Shown here: positions 9,048-19,550 of the stretch, piece by piece | Position numbering within the stretch: position 1 is the first letter of the stretch | Layout: every line of letters starts with the position of its first letter | Source: Oscillatoriophycideae cyanobacterium NC_groundwater_1537_Pr4_S-0.65um_50_18 | GTDB lineage: Bacteria > Cyanobacteriota > Cyanobacteriia > Elainellales > Elainellaceae | Assembly: GCA_016208305.1 (NCBI GenBank) | Contig: JACQYI010000033.1 | Span: 124,001-188,000, forward strand | DNA length: 64,000 nucleotides | Direction: 5' to 3' | Program-made: the position numbers and the translations under genes | The notes under the pieces: model-generated | What the model saw: the letters and a program-made list of their open reading frames with translations, nothing else | The model's database searches: none | Told to the model about the DNA's origin: nothing

Positions 9048-10454
9048 CTAGTGAAGCAGCTCTCGGACATCGGTAACGGTGCCCTGAACCGCCGCTGCAG
9101 CTACCATTGCCGGACTCATCAACAGCGTTCGACCAGAGGATGAACCCTGCCGTCCTTTAAAGTTGCGATTAGAAGAAGAAGCGCTAATTTGTCGCCCTTG
9201 AAGCTTGTCGGGGTTCATAGCAAGGCACATAGAGCAGCCTGCCTCTCGCCATTCAAAGCCAGCCGCCAGAAAAATTTTGTCAAGCCCCTCAGCTTCGGCC
9301 TGCTGTTTGACACGTTCAGATCCAGGAACCACAAAAGCTTTCACGCCTTCAGCTACCTGTCGCCCTTCGGCGATTTTGGCAGCCTCTCGTAGATCGCTAA
9401 TGCGTCCGTTAGTGCAGCTTCCAATGAAGCACACATCAATCTTGGTACCTGCGATCGCCTGTCCAGGAGCCAGATCCATATAGCGATAGGCTTCCTCAGC
9501 CAAGACGCGATCGCCCTCTAGCATCGAGTCAGGTGTGGGCACCTGTTGGTTCACCCCAATGCCTTGGCCTGGTGTGATACCCCAAGTCACCGTGGGCGGA
9601 ATATCAGCCGCATCAAAGACCACAACATCGTCGTATTCAGCCTCTGCATCGCTACGCAAGCTTTGCCACCAGCTGACAGCCTGATCCCAATCTGCCCCTT
9701 TTGGTGCAAAGTCTCGCCCTTGAAGATACTCAAACGTGACCGCGTCAGGGTTCACATAGCCGCAGCGTGCGCCTCCCTCGATCGCCATATTACAGACGGT
9801 CATCCGCTCTTCCATGCTCATCTGCTCAAAGGTTGTACCTGCAAACTCGTAGGCATAGCCGACTCCACCCGTTACTCCCAAGGTGCGAATCACATGCAGA
9901 ATGACATCTTTGGCATAGACTCCCGTAGGCAATGCACCATTGACCTCAATTTTACGAACTTTCAACTTTGAGAGCGCCAGAGTTTGAGAGGCCAAAACAT
10001 CTCGGACTTGACTCGTGCCAATGCCAAAAGCGATCGCTCCAAAAGCGCCGTGGGTTGAAGTGTGGCTGTCTCCACAAGCAATCGTCATTCCGGGCTGCGT
10101 CAAGCCTTGCTCAGGCGCAATCACATGCACAACGCCCTGGTTGCCAGAGCCAATATTGTGAAATGTAATGCCGTTCTCTTTGCAGTTTTTCTCGATCGCC
10201 TGCATCATCTCTTCAGCCAAAACATCCGCAAAGGGACGCGCCTGATTTTCCGTAGGCACAATGTGATCGGCAGTGGCTACCGTGCGTTCTGGAAACAGAA
10301 CTTTTAACCCGCGATCGCGCAACATTGAAAAAGCCTGAGGGCTGGTTACTTCGTGAATAAGATGCAGTCCAATAAATAACTGCGTTTGACCCGACGGCAG
10401 GGTGCCTACAGTATGTAGATCCCAAACTTTATCGAATAAGGTGCCTTTGCTCAT
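9048..10454 (-). CDS. leuC: 3-isopropylmalate dehydratase large subunit
   Basis: A 468-residue aconitase-superfamily protein, the usual length of bacterial LeuC. It carries the cysteines expected to ligate the [4Fe-4S] cluster in IGSCTNGR and in [12 protein letters not shown], plus [14 protein letters not shown] near the first quarter. With LeuD it forms isopropylmalate isomerase in the cytosol. It is the upstream gene of a leuC-leuD pair read leftwards. The 713-bp region upstream (10455-11167) holds a short tandem repeat but no gene. Confidence 0.96.
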   Translation of the reverse strand: MSKGTLFDKVWDLHTVGTLPSGQTQLFIGLHLIHEVTSPQAFSMLRDRGLKVLFPERTVATADHIVPTENQARPFADVLAEEMMQAIEKNCKENGITFHNIGSGNQGVVHVIAPEQGLTQPGMTIACGDSHTSTHGAFGAIAFGIGTSQVRDVLASQTLALSKLKVRKIEVNGALPTGVYAKDVILHVIRTLGVTGGVGYAYEFAGTTFEQMSMEERMTVCNMAIEGGARCGYVNPDAVTFEYLQGRDFAPKGADWDQAVSWWQSLRSDAEAEYDDVVVFDAADIPPTVTWGITPGQGIGVNQQVPTPDSMLEGDRVLAEEAYRYMDLAPGQAIAGTKIDVCFIGSCTNGRISDLREAAKIAEGRQVAEGVKAFVVPGSERVKQQAEAEGLDKIFLAAGFEWREAGCSMCLAMNPDKLQGRQISASSSNRNFKGRQGSSSGRTLLMSPAMVAAAAVQGTVTDVRELLH

Positions 10455-10529
10455 GTCCTGTGGTTCTCCGCCTACGGCTCTCAGCTTACTATGCTCGAAA
10501 AATGCGATCAGATGCAGCAGAATGTTTAC

Positions 10530-10574
10530 ATTACGACTGTCTGAATTACAACTGTCTAAATTACAACTGTCTGA
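10530..10574. repeat. Three 15-bp tandem units upstream of leuC
   Basis: Units ATTACGACTGTCTGA, ATTACAACTGTCTAA and ATTACAACTGTCTGA follow each other without gaps, about 75-120 bp upstream of the leuC start. They differ at two positions. I see no other coding or RNA feature in the surrounding 10455-11167 gap, which also holds the upstream region of the divergent sugar-nucleotide genes. Confidence 0.7.
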
Positions 10575-11167
10575 GAGAATGCCCTGAACTTGATTATTAA
10601 TGAATTTGAACGGGCGTGAAGCAGGGAGAGGCTGCTCTCAAAGCGATCGCAGACCCTCTATCTATAGTCAGTCCAGCCCTTAAAACAGCAATGCTTTGAT
10701 AAAGCTCTGCATAGACACCCGTCAAAAAATAAATCAGTTAATTGGAACACTACTCTCTATGTCAGCCTCTACATACCTACAGTAGAAAAAGCTGTTATCA
10801 ATGTCCAATATATTTTTAGGGGACAACCAATACTTTTTAAGTATTAGTTATTCAGCGACATGCGGGTTGCCTTACGCCAAAAGCCTAGACCTGAGCCGTA
10901 AAACCACCGATCGTAGAGCTTTAACTTTTATAAATTTTGCATGAGGAAAGCGCTGACGCATTGGATTTTTAGAGGGACTCGTCGTAAAAATGAGCGAAAG
11001 CGTATCAGAAATTAACCTACTTTGAAGATTGGTCTGGCAAGTCTCTATCTAGCGAGTCTGGATTCACAAATTTTGCCTCATTGGGTAGAAACAAAGCTTG
11101 CCGGGAACTTTAAACAAAGTTGGTTTCTGTGCAGCACAGGTATCTGTTCACCCCAAAGCAATAACAT

Positions 11168-12121
11168 ATGCGCATTCTAGTTACAGGCGGTGCGGGTTTT
11201 ATCGGGTCTCACCTGATCGATCGCCTGATGGAGCAAGGCCATGACATCATTTGTTTGGATAATTTTTACACTGGGCATAAGCGAAATATCCTCAAGTGGA
11301 TAGGCAATCCCTACTTTGAGTTAATTCGCCACGATATTACAGAACCGATCCGCCTAGAAGTTGATCAGATCTATCATCTAGCCTGTCCGGCTTCTCCGGT
11401 TCACTATCAATACAACCCAGTCAAAACCATCAAAACAAACGTGATGGGCACATTGAATATGCTGGGTTTGGCAAAACGAGTTAAAGCAAGATTTTTCTTA
11501 GCCTCTACTTCAGAAGTGTACGGTGATCCAGAAGTGCATCCCCAAACCGAAGACTATCGAGGCAATGTTAATCCGATTGGTATTCGGAGCTGTTATGACG
11601 AAGGCAAGCGCGTAGCGGAAACTCTAGCCTTTGACTACCATCGGCAAAATGATGTAGACATTCGAGTTGTACGGATCTTTAACACCTACGGCCCTCGGAT
11701 GCTGGAAAACGATGGCCGTGTTGTGAGCAACTTTATTGTACAAGCGTTGCAGGGCAAACCGCTGACAGTTTATGGAGATGGCTCTCAAACCCGCAGCTTC
11801 TGCTATGTGTCTGATCTGGTGGATGGCTTTATTCGCATGATGAACGGCAACCATGTGGGACCCGTCAACTTAGGAAATCCAGGTGAATATACGATCTTGC
11901 AGCTTGCCCAAGCGGTGCAGCAGATGGTCAACCCCGACTTAGACATCCGGTTTGAACCTCTTCCTCAAGATGATCCCCGTCGTCGTAAACCCGATATTAC
12001 CCGCGCACAAACCTGGTTAGGATGGGAACCGACTGTGCCCCTTCAGCCAGGGCTACAGCTTACTGTTCAAGACTTCCGCGATCGCCTAGAGACTGCCCCT
12101 ACCCCTGTGGCAGTGGGATAA
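11168..12121 (+). CDS. UDP-glucuronate decarboxylase (UDP-xylose synthase), SDR family
   Basis: A 317-residue extended short-chain dehydrogenase. The NAD-binding [10 protein letters not shown] motif is at residue 7, the catalytic serine/threonine region is [13 protein letters not shown], and the YxxxK motif appears as CYDEGKR. The blocks [15 protein letters not shown] and [14 protein letters not shown] are typical of UDP-xylose synthases rather than plain epimerases. It converts UDP-glucuronate to UDP-xylose for polysaccharides. The next gene, ugd, makes its substrate, which supports the assignment. The 84-bp gap suggests one operon feeding extracellular or envelope glycan synthesis. Confidence 0.9.
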   Translation: MRILVTGGAGFIGSHLIDRLMEQGHDIICLDNFYTGHKRNILKWIGNPYFELIRHDITEPIRLEVDQIYHLACPASPVHYQYNPVKTIKTNVMGTLNMLGLAKRVKARFFLASTSEVYGDPEVHPQTEDYRGNVNPIGIRSCYDEGKRVAETLAFDYHRQNDVDIRVVRIFNTYGPRMLENDGRVVSNFIVQALQGKPLTVYGDGSQTRSFCYVSDLVDGFIRMMNGNHVGPVNLGNPGEYTILQLAQAVQQMVNPDLDIRFEPLPQDDPRRRKPDITRAQTWLGWEPTVPLQPGLQLTVQDFRDRLETAPTPVAVG

Positions 12122-12204
12122 AACAGGCAAACAGCCTATAGCTGCGTGCAGTAAACGATTTCAATGGATTACTGGCTCAACCCTTTGCTAATGAGGAGCA
12201 ATTT

Positions 12205-13590
12205 ATGCAGGTTTGTGTAATTGGTACAGGATACGTTGGCTTGGTTACAGGCGTTTGTTTGGCACACATCGGGCACCATGTGATCTGCGTTGACAACAAC
12301 GAAGCCAAAGTGAAGCTGATGCAATCGGGACAGTCCCCCATTTTTGAACCCGGGCTGTCAGAGTTAATGCAAGAAGCCATTCAATCTGGGAAAATTGAGT
12401 TCACAACTGATTTAGCAGCCGGAGTCACTCATGGTGAAGTGCTGTTTATTGCAGTGGGGACACCTCCCTTGCCTACAGGTGAGAGCGATACACGCTATGT
12501 GGAAGCCGTGGCACGCGGCATTGGTTCTCACTTGAATGGCGGCTATAAAGTCATTGTCAACAAATCTACTGTACCGATTGGCTCAGGCGACTGGGTGCGT
12601 ATGCTGGTGCTGGATGGCGTAGCAGAGCGGCAGCAGGCTTTGGTCGCTTCGGGCAACACGGCAACGGCTGAGGTCGATATCAACTTTGATGTCGTCAGTA
12701 ATCCAGAGTTTCTGCGGGAAGGCTGCGCGATTTATGACACCCTAAACCCCGATCGCATTGTTTTGGGCAGCAACAGCCAGCGGGCGATTGGCATGATGCG
12801 AGATCTGTATGCATCGATCGTTTCTCGCGAATTTGCTGAGGATAAGCTGATGCCAACCGTACCTGTAGTCGTGACCGACCTCAGCTCAGCCGAGATGGTC
12901 AAATACGCTTCTAATGCTTTCCTAGCAACTAAGATTAGTTTCATTAACGAAATTGCCAACATCTGCGATCGCGTTGGCGCAGATGTCACCCAGGTGGCTA
13001 GAGGCATTGGCTTGGATTCCCGCATTGGAGCCAAGTTTTTGCAAGCAGGTATTGGCTGGGGCGGCTCTTGCTTTCCCAAAGATGTAGCAGCGCTGATTCA
13101 CACAGCCGAAGATTACGGATATGATGCACAGTTGCTCAAGTCTTCTGTCAGCGTCAACCAGCGTCAGCGCATGATTGCAGTAGAAAAGTTGCAACAAGTG
13201 CTGAAGATCCTCAAGGGCAAGACGATCGGCCTGCTAGGGCTGACCTTTAAGCCTGATACAGATGACCTGCGCGATGCGCCAGCGCTTGACTTGATTGAGC
13301 AATTGCATCGTCTAGGTGCACGCGTCAAAGCATTCGATCCCTTGGTGGCTCAAAGCGGCATGCGACACGGGCTATCCAATGTGCAGGTGGAAACCGATCC
13401 TGAGCGGCTGGCTGACGGCTGCGACGCGCTCGTTTTGGTGACAGACTGGAAGGAATTTCTCACCCTAGACTTTGAAAAAATGGCAGGTCTGATGAGTCAT
13501 CCTGTGATGATTGATGGCCGCAATTTTCTCAATCAAGAAGTTCTGGAAGCAGCAGGTTTTCGTTATTTGGGGATTGGTCGGCAGGGTTAA
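12205..13590 (+). CDS. ugd: UDP-glucose 6-dehydrogenase
   Basis: A 461-residue UDP-glucose/GDP-mannose dehydrogenase. It has the N-terminal Rossmann motif GTGYVGLVTGVCLA, the catalytic Cys in GWGGSCFPKD, and a C-terminal UDP-binding domain beginning near GLLGLTFKPDTDDLRDAP. It oxidises UDP-glucose twice to UDP-glucuronate, the substrate of the preceding decarboxylase. A GAGGAGCAA ribosome-binding site precedes the ATG. A hairpin with an 11-bp perfect stem follows the stop. Confidence 0.95.
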   Translation: MQVCVIGTGYVGLVTGVCLAHIGHHVICVDNNEAKVKLMQSGQSPIFEPGLSELMQEAIQSGKIEFTTDLAAGVTHGEVLFIAVGTPPLPTGESDTRYVEAVARGIGSHLNGGYKVIVNKSTVPIGSGDWVRMLVLDGVAERQQALVASGNTATAEVDINFDVVSNPEFLREGCAIYDTLNPDRIVLGSNSQRAIGMMRDLYASIVSREFAEDKLMPTVPVVVTDLSSAEMVKYASNAFLATKISFINEIANICDRVGADVTQVARGIGLDSRIGAKFLQAGIGWGGSCFPKDVAALIHTAEDYGYDAQLLKSSVSVNQRQRMIAVEKLQQVLKILKGKTIGLLGLTFKPDTDDLRDAPALDLIEQLHRLGARVKAFDPLVAQSGMRHGLSNVQVETDPERLADGCDALVLVTDWKEFLTLDFEKMAGLMSHPVMIDGRNFLNQEVLEAAGFRYLGIGRQG

Positions 13591-13625
13591 CGCCATGCCT
13601 TAGGCTTGAATAACGTCTAATTGTT

Positions 13626-13674
13626 TTAGAAGCTGATTTTGTCTGCCCTGCGTGGAAGCAAAGTCAGCTTCTAA
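13626..13674 (+). terminator. Hairpin after ugd
   Basis: TTAGAAGCTGA (13626-13636) pairs perfectly with TCAGCTTCTAA (13664-13674); a TTTTG/CAAAG extension closes further. It is followed by CCTGTTTTAAACC. The U-tract is weak, so it could be a poor intrinsic terminator or an mRNA-stabilising structure at the end of the sugar-nucleotide operon. Confidence 0.5.
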
Positions 13675-13750
13675 CCTGTTTTAAACCACGCTCCAGGCTA
13701 AAAATGGATAAGGTAAAGGTCAAGACCTTAGCGCTGCCTCTGCATCAACC

Positions 13751-14494
13751 ATGCAAATTCTCCGCTCTCATGACTGGAATCTTACCGTTGAAGCCGCGAT
13801 CGCCCTCCAGCAGTCTTTGCGTAGCCAAATTGTCACGACCGATCGGCTTGGGAAAGTGCAAACAGTCGCAGGGGTAGATGTAGCTTTTGAAGATCAGGGC
13901 AGCATTACGCGGGCAGCGATCGTTACCCTTAGCTTTCCAGGGCTACAGGTACTAGAGCAAACTATTGCTCGACGACCCACCACATTTCCCTACATTCCTG
14001 GGCTGCTGTCATTTCGTGAGGTGCCAGCCGTTTTGGATGCTCTAAAAAATCTAAAAATTACGCCCGACTTGCTGCTGTGTGATGGCATGGGTATTGCCCA
14101 TCCCCGACGGTTTGGCATTGCTTGCCACATCGGCTGGCTAACGGATTTGCCCACCATCGGTGTAGGAAAATCTCGGCTGGTAGGCAGCCATACAGAGGTG
14201 CCTAACGAGAGGGGAGCCTGGGTACCCCTTCAGCACAGAGATAAAGTGATGGGGGATGAAGTGATCGGTGCCGTCTTACGCACCCGGTTAGGAATTAAGC
14301 CACTCTATATTTCTCCGGGTCATCGGATTGGGTTAGAAACAGCGATCGCCTACGTGATGAGCTGTACGACAAAATATCGATTACCTGAAACGACGCGCCA
14401 TGCTGACAAACTTTCTAAGCTACCTGCATCTGAGCTTGAGAGCCAGCTAGAACCAAGTTATATGGATTCTCAGCAGCTATCGCTAGGATTGTAA
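13751..14494 (+). CDS. nfi: Endonuclease V (deoxyinosine 3' endonuclease)
   Basis: A 247-residue protein with the endonuclease V signatures: the metal-binding Asp in VAGVDVAFED, the YIPGLLSFRE block, DGMGIAHPRRFGIACHIG, and the C-terminal SPGHRIGLETAI block. Endonuclease V nicks DNA one base 3' of hypoxanthine and other deaminated bases to start repair. It is close to the usual length plus a short C-terminal tail. It stands alone between ugd and a repeat element. Confidence 0.93.
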   Translation: MQILRSHDWNLTVEAAIALQQSLRSQIVTTDRLGKVQTVAGVDVAFEDQGSITRAAIVTLSFPGLQVLEQTIARRPTTFPYIPGLLSFREVPAVLDALKNLKITPDLLLCDGMGIAHPRRFGIACHIGWLTDLPTIGVGKSRLVGSHTEVPNERGAWVPLQHRDKVMGDEVIGAVLRTRLGIKPLYISPGHRIGLETAIAYVMSCTTKYRLPETTRHADKLSKLPASELESQLEPSYMDSQQLSLGL

Positions 14495-14574
14495 GACTCT
14501 TTTAGAGAAGTGTTATGGATGAGTGGGCGATCGCAGATCCCATCAATGCTTTTCCAAGCAATCAAGAAGCTAGT

Positions 14575-14817
14575 GGTCAGTCAAGGAACAGTTGGCGGGT
14601 AGAGGGGTAGAGAGGTGGATGAGAGTTTCCCCTCTACTGTCCTAGCGGGTGAGTGAGTGAGTGGGTGAGAGTTTCCCCTCTACCCAACCACCTATCCACC
14701 TATCCACCTATCCACCTATCCACCTATCCACTCATTCACTCGTCTACCCATCCACCCGTCTACCCATTCACCCATCCACTCGTCTACCCCAGCACATCAG
14801 TTCATCATTGACTGACC
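14575..14817. mobile_element. Putative MITE-like element with 10-bp terminal inverted repeats and internal tandem repeats
   Basis: The ends GGTCAGTCAA (14575-14584) and TTGACTGACC (14808-14817) are perfect inverted repeats. Inside are five perfect 8-bp units CCTATCCA (14691-14730), then degenerate ACTCGTCTACCCATCCACC-type units to 14790. On the left are GGTAGAGGGG/CCCCTCTACC arms that can pair with each other and with the repeats. There is no coding frame. A short non-autonomous element is the simplest reading, but no target-site duplication is evident. The rest of the gap, 14818-15187, is the upstream region of amt. Confidence 0.5.
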
Positions 14818-14960
14818 CCTGAGGCATCCCATGAGGTTTCTAATAAGGGGTCTTTGAGTCAAGATTTTTGTTACGCAAGGAAAACATACGCAATAAAAAT
14901 CCTTATATTTTGAGAACTGCCAGATTTCTTTACAATCAGCAAGTATTTTCGGGCAGTTAA

Positions 14961-14976
14961 TGTGCCTTTAGATACA
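14961..14976 (+). promoter_or_regulatory. Possible NtcA-binding site upstream of amt
   Basis: TGTG-N8-TACA matches the NtcA consensus TGTA-N8-TACA except for one base. It lies about 210 bp before an ammonium transporter, a typical NtcA target. I did not find a well-placed TAN3T -10 box about 22 bp downstream, so the call is tentative. Confidence 0.35.
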
Positions 14977-15187
14977 AAGTAATTCTCCAAAAATTGGTGC
15001 AATTGTTCAAGTCACGGTTTGGATATATTCGCTTCGTCAAGACATTTTTCGATCAATTTTTTCGCGTCAGTTACCTACTCCACAAGGTTTAATGCTCCTG
15101 ATGCATCTGTGCGCTAAATCTATCTAGCACTCAGTTTTCTCCGTATAGCTCTAGAGTCTCTCTAGGATTGCGGTTCTGTTTATCACA

Positions 15188-16654
15188 ATGCACGCCTTAG
15201 CCTCATCATTAAGGATTACGCTCGTGTTGAAGAAAGTTCTCTGGACTCTATTACTTGCCGCTTGCTTTAGCGGCTTTCTAACGGACGCTGCTTGGGCACA
15301 AGATGACGCCGCTGCGGGTTTGATTGACAGCGGTGATACGGCCTTTATGTTGGTCTGCTCGGCGCTCGTTTTGTTTATGACTCCCGGACTAGCCTTTTTC
15401 TACGGAGGGTTGGTCAAGTCTCGCAATGTCCTCAACACCATGATGATGAGTCTGGTGTTAATGGGGATCGTGGGTGTCACTTGGGTGTTGTGGGGCTACA
15501 GCCTTGCTTTTGCGCCAACCGACCTATCTCCCATTGCGGTGGGCGCTGATGGAAAACCGACATTCACCTATGTGGCGAGTCCCATCATCGGCAGCCTTAG
15601 GTGGCTATTTTTGGGGGGTGTTGATGCAGGAGTTCCTGATCCGGTTGGGTATGCGCCTACTCTTCCCCATCAGGTTTTCATGATTTATCAGATGATGTTT
15701 GCCATCATCACCCCGGCTTTGATTTCTGGGGCGATCGTCGAGCGCATCAGCTTCAAAGCTTATTTCTGGTTTGTCTTGCTTTGGTCAACCCTCATCTACT
15801 CGCCCTTGGCTCACTGGGTCTGGGGTAAAGGGTTTATTGGCATCAATATCGGAGCATTAGACTTTGCAGGCGGCACGGTGGTTCACATCAGTTCAGGGAT
15901 TTCAGCGGTTGTAGCGGTTTGGATTTTGGGTGCCCGCAAGAGCTATCCTGCTCAGCCAACCATTCCTCACAATGTACCTTTTGTGCTGTTGGGAATTGGC
16001 ATGCTGTGGTTTGGCTGGTTTGGCTTTAACGCCGGAAGTGCTCTAGCAGCAGGCGGCTCTTTGGCCACGGTCGCTTTTGTCTCTACCGCGATCGCGCCTG
16101 CAGCGGCAGGTCTAACCTGGCTCATCGTAGAATGGGTGCTGCGCGGTAAGCCGACTGCCGTGGGCATTGCCAGCGGATTTTTAGCCGGACTCGTGGGCAT
16201 TACGCCAGCCGCAGGGTTTGTCACGCCCATTGGCGCTATTCTCATCGGCTCTATCACTGCTGTCGTTTGCTTCTTTGCGGTGAGTTTGCGCGCCAAGCTG
16301 CAATTTGACGACTCTTTAGATACCTTTCCTATTCACGGGGTAGGGGGCACAATAGGGGCACTCTTGACAGGCATCTTTTGCTCTAAAGCCGTTAATGCTG
16401 CTGGCTTCGATGGGCTGCTGTACGGTAATCCAGCTCAGCTCTGGAATCAGTTCCTGGGAGTTGTTGTAACCTATGTCTTTGCAGGCTTGGGCACTTTCTT
16501 GATTCTCAAGTTCTTAGGGCTGTTTATGGAGCTGCGCGTCAAGTCATCTGTTGAGGATCAAGGCTTGGATGTGAGTGAGCATGGCGAAGAAGGCTACGGT
16601 GAGGAGTTTGTTGGAGGCATGACTCTGGTTGAGGATTCTGTCCCGCAATCCTAA
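15188..16654 (+). CDS. amt: Ammonium transporter of the Amt family
   Basis: A 488-residue membrane protein. It has a cleavable signal-like N-terminus ending near AAWAQDDA, followed by the Amt core of 11 hydrophobic helices. Family landmarks are FYGGLVKSRNVLNTMMMS, the DFAGGTVVHISSG signature and WFGWFGFNAGSAL. The twin-histidine pore residues fall in the VVHISSG and FPIHGVGG segments. It imports ammonium across the plasma membrane. An Amt with a leader peptide resembles cyanobacterial Amt1. An R1 palindrome overlaps its stop codon and a strong terminator follows. Confidence 0.95.
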   Translation: MHALASSLRITLVLKKVLWTLLLAACFSGFLTDAAWAQDDAAAGLIDSGDTAFMLVCSALVLFMTPGLAFFYGGLVKSRNVLNTMMMSLVLMGIVGVTWVLWGYSLAFAPTDLSPIAVGADGKPTFTYVASPIIGSLRWLFLGGVDAGVPDPVGYAPTLPHQVFMIYQMMFAIITPALISGAIVERISFKAYFWFVLLWSTLIYSPLAHWVWGKGFIGINIGALDFAGGTVVHISSGISAVVAVWILGARKSYPAQPTIPHNVPFVLLGIGMLWFGWFGFNAGSALAAGGSLATVAFVSTAIAPAAAGLTWLIVEWVLRGKPTAVGIASGFLAGLVGITPAAGFVTPIGAILIGSITAVVCFFAVSLRAKLQFDDSLDTFPIHGVGGTIGALLTGIFCSKAVNAAGFDGLLYGNPAQLWNQFLGVVVTYVFAGLGTFLILKFLGLFMELRVKSSVEDQGLDVSEHGEEGYGEEFVGGMTLVEDSVPQS

Positions 16655-16723
16655 GGATCCTTAAATAAAACCTAATAGTTTTTTGGAAGTGCCGCGCTTC
16701 GCGCGGCACTTCCAAAAAACTAC
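16651..16723 (+). repeat. R1 palindromic repeat, copy c (most complete hairpin)
   Basis: The leader AGGATCCTTAAATAAAACC is followed by a perfect 22-bp stem (16676-16697 with 16701-16722) around a TTC loop. This is the best-preserved copy and defines the family hairpin with the GGAAGTGCCGCGC arm. Its left end overlaps the amt stop codon. Confidence 0.85.
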
Positions 16724-16755
16724 ACTCAAGGTCAAGTTGTCATCAGACGAGTATG

Positions 16756-16783
16756 AAAAAGGCGGGTCTTACCCGCCTTTTTT
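16756..16783. terminator. Bidirectional intrinsic terminator between amt and clpB1
   Basis: AAAAAGGCGGGT and ACCCGCCTTTTTT form a GC-rich stem with a CTT loop, with A-runs on the left and T-runs on the right. It can terminate amt from the left and clpB1 from the right. Confidence 0.85.
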
Positions 16784-16846
16784 AGTGAAACTGCTCTCTT
16801 AAAAATATCTCCATCCTGACCGCTGTGAATGTATCTGTGCTACCAG

Positions 16847-19471
16847 CTACTGTGTAGTTAGGACTTCAGATGACAAACGCTTGAATGACAATCGCTCATT
16901 CTGCACATCGACAAAGACCGTATCGCCATCAACAAAATCGCCCCGCAATATAGCTTTGGCAATTTGCGTTTCCAGCTCACGTTGGATGGCGCGCTTGAGT
17001 GGACGAGCACCAAACACGGGGTCGTAACCTACTTCCGCCAGGAAGTCGAGAGCGGCATCAGACAGGCGTAACGTCATCTTGCGATCGCTCAACCGTCCTG
17101 CCAGTCGCTGGACTTGAAGCTGAACGATGCGACGAAGTTCTGATTTCTGCAAGCTGCGGAAAATGATCATCTCATCAATCCGGTTGAGGAACTCAGGACG
17201 GAAACTCGATCGCATCGCTTCCATGACCCGCGATCGCATTTCTTCATAGCGATCGTTATCACCCGACACATCCAGGATGTATTGGGAGCCAATGTTGCTG
17301 GTCATAATAATGATGGTGTTTTTAAAGTCCACCGTTCGGCCTTGCGAATCGGTCACGCGACCGTCATCTAAGATTTGCAGCATAACGTTGAACACATCAG
17401 GATGCGCCTTCTCGATTTCGTCAAACAGAATGACGGCATAGGGACGACGGCGCACCGTTTCAGTCAACTGCCCGCCTTCTTCGTAACCGACATATCCGGG
17501 AGGTGCGCCAATGAGTCGAGAAACCGCGTGCTTCTCCATGTACTCGGACATATCAATCCGCACCATTGCCTCTTCGGTATCGAACAGGTATGCGGCAAGC
17601 GCCTTAGCCAGTTCGGTCTTGCCCACACCCGTAGGGCCTAAGAAAATAAAGCTGGCGATCGGTCGGTTGGGGTCTGCCAAACCCGCGCGAGAACGCTGAA
17701 TCGCATCGGCAACTGCGGTGACAGCTTCGTCTTGTCCGACCACGCGATCGTGCAGTTCATCTTCCAAGGTCAGGAGTTTTTGCATCTCGGAGGCTACCAG
17801 CTTGCTGATGGGAATGCCCGTCCATTTAGAAATGATTTCGGCAATATCAGCTTCCGTCACTTCTTCCCGCAGTAGCGACTTGCCCGTGGTCTGGGTTTGG
17901 GTCAGTCTAGCTTCTGTCTCTTCTAACTCTCGCTGCAAATCCGTCAGTTTGCCGTAGCGCAGTTCAGCAGCCCGGTTCAGGTCATACTCACGTTCTGCCT
18001 GGGGAATATCAACATTGACAATCTGATCGATCTGCTCTTTGAGCTGCTTGCGGCGATCGAGCACTTCTTTCTCGGCTTGCCACTGAGCTTTGAGGGTATT
18101 CCCCAGTTCGCTCAAGTCGGCAATTTCTCGATCGAGCCGTTCCAGACGCTCTCTAGAGGCTGCATCCACTTCTTTTTGCAGCGATAGGCTTTCCATCTTT
18201 AGCTGAAGCACTTTCCGCTCAACTTCATCTAGCTCTTCTGGCTTAGAAGTGGTTTCCATCTTCAGCTTGGCTGCCGCTTCGTCTACCAAATCGATCGCCT
18301 TGTCGGGCAAGAAGCGATCGCTGATATAGCGATTGGACAGGGTTGCTGCGGCAACCAAGGCATTGTCAGAAATCTTGACGTTGTGGTGCGTTTCATAGCG
18401 ATCTTTCAGCCCGCGCAGGATTGAGATCGTGTCTTCGGGGCTGGGCTGATCGACATAGACCTGCTGGAACCGCCGCTCTAGCGCCGCATCTTTCTCAATA
18501 TATTTGCGGTACTCATCCAAAGTGGTCGCCCCAATGCAGCGCAGTTCGCCCCTGGCCAGCATCGGCTTCAGCAGGTTTCCGGCATCCATAGAGCCTTGGG
18601 TGGCTCCGGCTCCCACCACTGTATGAATTTCATCGATGAACAGGATAATTGCACCGTTAGATTCGGTCACTTCTTTGAGAACCGCCTTGAGCCGCTCCTC
18701 AAATTCACCACGGTATTTGGCTCCCGCGATCAGCGCTCCCATATCTAACGCAATCAGCTTGCGGTCTTTCAGCGATTCGGGCACATCACCATTAATGATC
18801 CGTTGGGCTAATCCTTCCGCGATCGCCGTTTTACCGACGCCCGGTTCGCCAATCAGCACCGGATTGTTTTTGGTGCGGCGAGACAGAATTTGAATCGTGC
18901 GGCGGATTTCATCATCGCGCCCAATCACGGGGTCAAGTTTGCCCTGCCGCGCTGATTCGGTTAGGTCGCGCCCATACTTTTCGAGTGCTTCATACTTACC
19001 TTCAGGATTCTGGTCGGTCACTTTTTGATTGCCTCTAATCTGTTCCACTGCGGTCTTGAGCTGCTTATCGTCGAGCTTAAATTCTTGAAATAGAGCTTTA
19101 CCAAAGCGATCGTCTTTAGGATAGGCCAGTAGCACATGCTCGATCGAGATAAACTCATCGCCAAACTCCTTCCTGACCGATTCTGCCCGATCGAGCAAGG
19201 TGTCTAGCGATCGCCCTAGATATACAGAGCTACCAACACCGGAGATTTTGGGCTGACGACGCACAAAGTCTTCTGTATAGTCACGCACGCGCCGCACATC
19301 TGCACCCAGCTTGTTGAAGATACTGGTTGCTAAGCCTTCCTGCTCTAGCAGTGCCGCCATAAGATGTTCGGATTCAAGCTGCTGATGCTGAGCCTGTTTA
19401 GCGATTTCAGGCGTTCGGGCGATCGCTTCCCAGGCTTTTTCGGTAAATTGATTCGGGTTAGTGGGTTGCAT
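16847..19471 (-). CDS. clpB1: ClpB-type disaggregase, ClpB1-like (heat-shock class)
   Basis: An 874-residue Hsp100 chaperone with the same architecture as the ClpB at 5385-8063: N-domain, AAA1 with [14 protein letters not shown]-domain coiled coil, AAA2 with [13 protein letters not shown] and [15 protein letters not shown]. Its length equals the heat-inducible ClpB1 of Synechococcus as I recall it, and its N-terminus [17 protein letters not shown] follows that class. It solubilises aggregated proteins with DnaK/DnaJ. A J-domain gene is divergent on the right; whether that protein is a partner is unknown. The leader contains four AGCTCAAA repeats. Confidence 0.94.
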   Translation of the reverse strand: MQPTNPNQFTEKAWEAIARTPEIAKQAQHQQLESEHLMAALLEQEGLATSIFNKLGADVRRVRDYTEDFVRRQPKISGVGSSVYLGRSLDTLLDRAESVRKEFGDEFISIEHVLLAYPKDDRFGKALFQEFKLDDKQLKTAVEQIRGNQKVTDQNPEGKYEALEKYGRDLTESARQGKLDPVIGRDDEIRRTIQILSRRTKNNPVLIGEPGVGKTAIAEGLAQRIINGDVPESLKDRKLIALDMGALIAGAKYRGEFEERLKAVLKEVTESNGAIILFIDEIHTVVGAGATQGSMDAGNLLKPMLARGELRCIGATTLDEYRKYIEKDAALERRFQQVYVDQPSPEDTISILRGLKDRYETHHNVKISDNALVAAATLSNRYISDRFLPDKAIDLVDEAAAKLKMETTSKPEELDEVERKVLQLKMESLSLQKEVDAASRERLERLDREIADLSELGNTLKAQWQAEKEVLDRRKQLKEQIDQIVNVDIPQAEREYDLNRAAELRYGKLTDLQRELEETEARLTQTQTTGKSLLREEVTEADIAEIISKWTGIPISKLVASEMQKLLTLEDELHDRVVGQDEAVTAVADAIQRSRAGLADPNRPIASFIFLGPTGVGKTELAKALAAYLFDTEEAMVRIDMSEYMEKHAVSRLIGAPPGYVGYEEGGQLTETVRRRPYAVILFDEIEKAHPDVFNVMLQILDDGRVTDSQGRTVDFKNTIIIMTSNIGSQYILDVSGDNDRYEEMRSRVMEAMRSSFRPEFLNRIDEMIIFRSLQKSELRRIVQLQVQRLAGRLSDRKMTLRLSDAALDFLAEVGYDPVFGARPLKRAIQRELETQIAKAILRGDFVDGDTVFVDVQNERLSFKRLSSEVLTTQ

Positions 19472-19502
19472 AAGTTTTCAGTTTTGGGGAATGAGCTGAC
19501 TC

Positions 19503-19550
19503 TTTGAGCTTTTTTTGAGCTGCTTTTTTTGAGCTTCAGTGCTTTGAGCT
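19503..19550 (-). repeat. Four TTTGAGCT repeats in the clpB1 leader
   Basis: TTTGAGCT occurs at 19503, 19514, 19528 and 19543, so the transcript would carry AGCTCAAA four times between 32 and 79 bases before the start codon. No CIRCE (TTAGCACTC-N9-GAGTGCTAA) was found. The rest of the 311-bp gap to the J-domain gene has no gene. Confidence 0.6.

Noticed and set aside
14640-14790. CRISPR array in the tandem-repeat region before amt
   Set aside because: Units are 8 bp or degenerate 20-mers without unique spacers of regular size, so it is a simple tandem repeat.
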